Origin: Fidelibacterota bacterium
GTDB taxonomy: Bacteria > Pseudomonadota > Alphaproteobacteria > Rhodospirillales > Rhodospirillaceae
DNA length: 8,901 nucleotides
Direction: 5' to 3'
Assembly (NCBI GenBank): GCA_947473445.1
Contig: CANJEU010000060.1
Span: 1 to 8,901, forward strand
Of the stretch, positions 6,622 to 8,901 are shown piece by piece (positions within the stretch are counted from its first letter, which is position 1; every line of letters starts with the position of its first letter). A program made the position numbers and the translations under genes. The notes under the pieces are model-generated. The model saw only the letters and a list, made by a program, of their open reading frames with translations. It searched no databases and had not been told where the DNA came from.

Positions 6622-6951
6622 ATGACCAAAGTGATATTCGTGGAAAAGAACGGTGCGCAGAAGGAGGCCTTCACGGACTCCAAGACGACGCTGCTGCACA
6701 TCGCGCAGGCCAATGACATTGACATGGAAGGCGCGTGCGAAGGTTCCATGGCGTGCTCGACCTGCCACGTTATCGTCGCCGACGCGTGGTACGGGAAGCT
6801 GCCGCCGCCGACGGAAGCCGAAGCCGATATGCTTGATCTGACCTATGGTGTCAGTCGGACCTCGCGTTTGGCGTGCCAGATCGTCGTCACCGAGGCTCTT
6901 GATGGGCTGACGGTGAGCATGCCCCAATCGACGCGCAATATGATGGAATGA
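6622..6951 (+). CDS. [2Fe-2S] ferredoxin, adrenodoxin type
   Basis: A 109-residue soluble electron carrier of the adrenodoxin / ISC-ferredoxin class. The four cluster ligands are Cys39, Cys45, Cys48 and Cys85, in the spacing C-x5-C-x2-C-x36-C characteristic of this class. The motifs EGACEGSMACSTCHV (36-50) and LACQIVV (83-89) surround them. The acidic stretch EAEADMLDL (65-73) matches the partner-docking helix of adrenodoxin. The tail MPQSTRNMM is the usual C-terminal strand. In ISC systems such ferredoxins supply electrons for cluster assembly on the scaffold. It begins 16 bases after the desulfurase stop and its TGA overlaps the mnmA ATG (ATGA at 6948-6951), so the three genes are almost certainly co-transcribed, with mnmA probably translationally coupled. 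Its redox partner is not in the window. Confidence 0.95.
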   Translation: MTKVIFVEKNGAQKEAFTDSKTTLLHIAQANDIDMEGACEGSMACSTCHVIVADAWYGKLPPPTEAEADMLDLTYGVSRTSRLACQIVVTEALDGLTVSMPQSTRNMME

Positions 6952-8102
6952 GTTCTGTGACGCAGGCAAAGACGCGCATTGTGGTAGCGATGTCTGGCGG
7001 AGTTGATAGCTCCGTCACGGCGGCGCTTTTGCATGCGCAAGGCTACGACGTCGTCGGCCTTACCATGCAGCTCTACGATCATGGCGCCGCGACCGCCAAG
7101 AGCAAGACCTGCTGCGCCGGTCAGGACATCTATGACGCGCGCCGCGTGGCGGACCGGATCGGCATTCCCCACTACGTCGTCGACTACGAAACCAATTTCA
7201 AAGCCGAAGTCATGGATCGGTTCGCCGATTCCTACATCCGCGGCGAGACGCCGGTGCCCTGCGTGCTTTGCAATCAGACGGTCAAGTTTCGCGACCTCTT
7301 GAAAGCCGCGAAGGACCTCGGCGCCGACGCTCTCGCGACCGGCCATTATGTCCAACGCATCGAAGGACCTCACGGCGCCGAACTCCACCGCGCGGTGGAT
7401 GCGGACCGGGATCAGAGCTACTTCCTGTTTGCGACCACCCAGGCGCAGCTCGATTTCGTGCGCTTTCCGTTAGGTGGTCTGACAAAGCCGGAGGCGCGCG
7501 CCCTCGGCGCATCGTTCGATCTGCATGTGGCCGACAAGCCCGATAGCCAGGACATCTGCTTTGTGCCGAACGGCCGTTATGCCGATGTCATCCAGAAACT
7601 ACGGCCCGATGCCGCGGTCGCAGGCGACATCGTGCATCTTGATGGACGTGTCATGGGCCGTCATGCCGGCGTGATCAATTACACGGTGGGGCAACGCCGC
7701 GGCCTCGGCGTCGGCGGTGAAGTTGACCCGCTCTACGTCGTCCATGTGGATCCGGAGCGCGCGCAGGTCATCGTAGGGCCGAAAGAAGCCCTGCTCCGCA
7801 CGGCCTTTGAAATCCACAGTGTGAATTGGCTGGGTGGCGGGGAGGGGCCCTCGACCGACGGCACGCCGTTCCATGTGAAGCTACGCAACACCCAGGCGCC
7901 CATGGCCGCGACGGTCTTCGGTGAAGGCAACGGAAAGGCGAAAGTGGTTCTCGCGGAAGCTGAAGTTGCCGTGACGCCCGGCCAGGCCTGTGTGTTCTAT
8001 GACGGCAACCGCGTATTCGGTGGCGGGTGGATCGCCCGTGATGTAGGCGTGGCCCGCGTGCCCCACAACTTACGCCGTGGGGCCGCGGTCGTCGCGGTCT
8101 AG
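6948..8102 (+). CDS. mnmA: tRNA-specific 2-thiouridylase
   Basis: MnmA activates C2 of the wobble uridine (U34) of tRNA-Lys, -Glu and -Gln by adenylation and replaces the oxygen with sulfur from an enzyme persulfide, making s2U34. The 384-residue length is normal. The N-terminal PP-loop ATPase motif SGGVDSS is at 16-22, and CCAGQDIYDARRVAD follows at 55-69. The first catalytic Cys is in PCVLCN (Cys108, with Cys105 forming CxxC). ATGHYVQR is at 129-136 and DQSYFLF at 155-161. The second catalytic Cys204 is in DSQDICFV, and HAGVINYTVGQRRGLGVGG (239-257) begins the central domain. A C-terminal beta-barrel follows to about residue 370. The ATG at 6948 overlaps the ferredoxin TGA by four bases and has no strong Shine-Dalgarno, as expected of a coupled start. 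The stop TAG (8100-8102) shares CTAG with the convergent lyase gene. Confidence 0.96.
   Translation: MSSVTQAKTRIVVAMSGGVDSSVTAALLHAQGYDVVGLTMQLYDHGAATAKSKTCCAGQDIYDARRVADRIGIPHYVVDYETNFKAEVMDRFADSYIRGETPVPCVLCNQTVKFRDLLKAAKDLGADALATGHYVQRIEGPHGAELHRAVDADRDQSYFLFATTQAQLDFVRFPLGGLTKPEARALGASFDLHVADKPDSQDICFVPNGRYADVIQKLRPDAAVAGDIVHLDGRVMGRHAGVINYTVGQRRGLGVGGEVDPLYVVHVDPERAQVIVGPKEALLRTAFEIHSVNWLGGGEGPSTDGTPFHVKLRNTQAPMAATVFGEGNGKAKVVLAEAEVAVTPGQACVFYDGNRVFGGGWIARDVGVARVPHNLRRGAAVVAV
8080..8100 (+). other. GC-rich hairpin at the 3' end of mnmA
   Basis: CCGCG (8083-8087) pairs with CGCGG (8093-8097) around a five-base loop. The stem can extend outward by a G-C pair and two G-U pairs to 8080 and 8100. 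It ends inside the shared stop codons. No T-tract follows, so it lacks the second half of an intrinsic terminator. It may just reflect the Arg-Arg-Gly-Ala-Ala-Val-Val-Ala-Val codons. Confidence 0.25.
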
Positions 8103-8901
8103 CCGATCACTTTCTCGACTTCGTTCAGGATTTCGCCGGACTTCACAAGCGCCATCATGGCGTTGTGATCGGGGAACAACGGACGATCGACTTCAAGATG
8201 TTTCACATGCTTGCGGATCACTTCGCGGGCCTTTTGCGTGCCGCGACCCGGCGTGAATTCGCGGAAATCGAGCGCCTGCGCGGCGGCCATGAATTCAATA
8301 CCTAGAACGCCATACGCATTCTCGATGATCTGGCCGTTCTTCAGGGCCGTGTTCATGCCCATGGAGACGAAGTCTTCCTGGTCGGCGGCCGCCGGAATCG
8401 ATTGGATCGACGCCGGGGCCGAAAGGATACGCTGTTCGACGATCAGGTGATCGGCGGTGTACTGGCTCAGCATCAGGCCCGAGAAGAAGCCCGGCGAATG
8501 CGCGAGGAAGTCGGGCAGACCTTGCGAGAGCGCCGGATTGGTCAAACGGTTCAAGCGGCGTTCAGAGAGCACGGACACCATAGTGATCGCGATACCGGCC
8601 ATATCCATGGGAAGCGAGACCGGAGAGCCCTGGAAGTTTGCACCAGTGAGGGTGAGGTTTTCTTCCGGGATGAAAATGGGGTTATCGGCGACGCCATTGA
8701 GTTCAATTTCGACCTGCGAGCGGGCGTAAGCGACGGCGTCACGCGCCGCACCGATGACCTGCGGCGTCGAGCGCATCGAATAGGCGTCCTGCACTTTGGT
8801 CTTCATCTTGCCGGTCAGCAAATCCGAGCCGTCGATGACCTTGGAGATATAGGCGGCCGAAGCGATGGCGCCTTTGAAGCCGCGCAGTTCGTGCAGCTTC
8901 G
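8099..8901 (-). CDS. Aromatic amino acid / histidine ammonia-lyase (MIO family), C-terminal part, 5' end outside window
   Basis: The minus-strand frame is open to the right edge (KLHELRGFKGAI is the first readable stretch), so this is about the C-terminal 267 residues of a protein usually near 500. The N-terminal half with the Ala-Ser-Gly that forms the MIO cofactor is outside the window. Motifs in order are VQDAYSMRSTPQVIGAARD (the Q, Y and R of the active site), GVADNP, then TGANFQGSPV where classical HutH has GGNFH. SERRLNRL, LPDFLA, LSAPAS and DQEDFVSMG follow. The Glu after Gln is the residue expected in histidine-type lyases (phenylalanine/tyrosine lyases have other residues), but the following His of HutH (EDHVSM) is Phe here. 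These enzymes eliminate ammonia from His, Phe or Tyr, and aminomutases share the fold. No hut gene is adjacent in the window, so substrate and symbol are left open. The stop TAG shares CTAG with mnmA. Confidence 0.85.
   Translation of the reverse strand, partial: KLHELRGFKGAIASAAYISKVIDGSDLLTGKMKTKVQDAYSMRSTPQVIGAARDAVAYARSQVEIELNGVADNPIFIPEENLTLTGANFQGSPVSLPMDMAGIAITMVSVLSERRLNRLTNPALSQGLPDFLAHSPGFFSGLMLSQYTADHLIVEQRILSAPASIQSIPAAADQEDFVSMGMNTALKNGQIIENAYGVLGIEFMAAAQALDFREFTPGRGTQKAREVIRKHVKHLEVDRPLFPDHNAMMALVKSGEILNEVEKVIG

Overview
The window looks like chromosomal housekeeping DNA from an alphaproteobacterium. It is GC-rich with G/C-ending codons. It carries a YhdP/AsmA-like envelope protein of the alphaproteobacterial DUF3971 style, a divergent tyrS/anmK pair, and an adrenodoxin-type [2Fe-2S] ferredoxin. 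I saw no mobile element, phage gene, CRISPR array, rRNA or tRNA. The order or genus cannot be read reliably from this sequence alone.

Layout, left to right. (1) 1-2037 (+): the C-terminal two thirds or so of a large AsmA/DUF3971 protein, open at the left edge. (2) 2034-3284 (-): tyrS, tyrosyl-tRNA synthetase. (3) 3285-3394: a 110-base divergent control region. (4) 3395-4525 (+): anmK, which phosphorylates recycled anhydro-N-acetylmuramic acid. (5) 4522-5199 (-): a COG2945-type alpha/beta hydrolase. (6) 5200-5483: the largest non-coding stretch, a divergent control region holding a near-perfect 14-base direct repeat. (7) 5484-8102 (+): a three-gene operon of cysteine desulfurase, [2Fe-2S] ferredoxin and mnmA (tRNA 2-thiouridylase). 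(8) 8099-8901 (-): the C-terminal part of an aromatic amino acid/histidine ammonia-lyase (MIO family), open at the right edge.

The most coherent functional unit is the desulfurase-ferredoxin-MnmA operon. Its first enzyme can take sulfur from cysteine as a persulfide, and its last uses persulfide sulfur to make 2-thiouridine at tRNA position 34. A ferredoxin sits between them, its stop codon overlapping the mnmA start. This recalls the Firmicute YrvO-MnmA pair, in which a dedicated desulfurase feeds MnmA directly, but with an electron carrier added and no iscU, hscAB or tus genes in view.

The most striking raw sequence pattern is at the gene ends. Genes alternate strands, and all three convergent junctions (2034-2037, 4522-4525, 8099-8102) are built the same way. 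The two stop codons share one palindromic tetramer (CTAG, TTAA, CTAG), so there is no intergenic space and no room for a terminator outside coding sequence.
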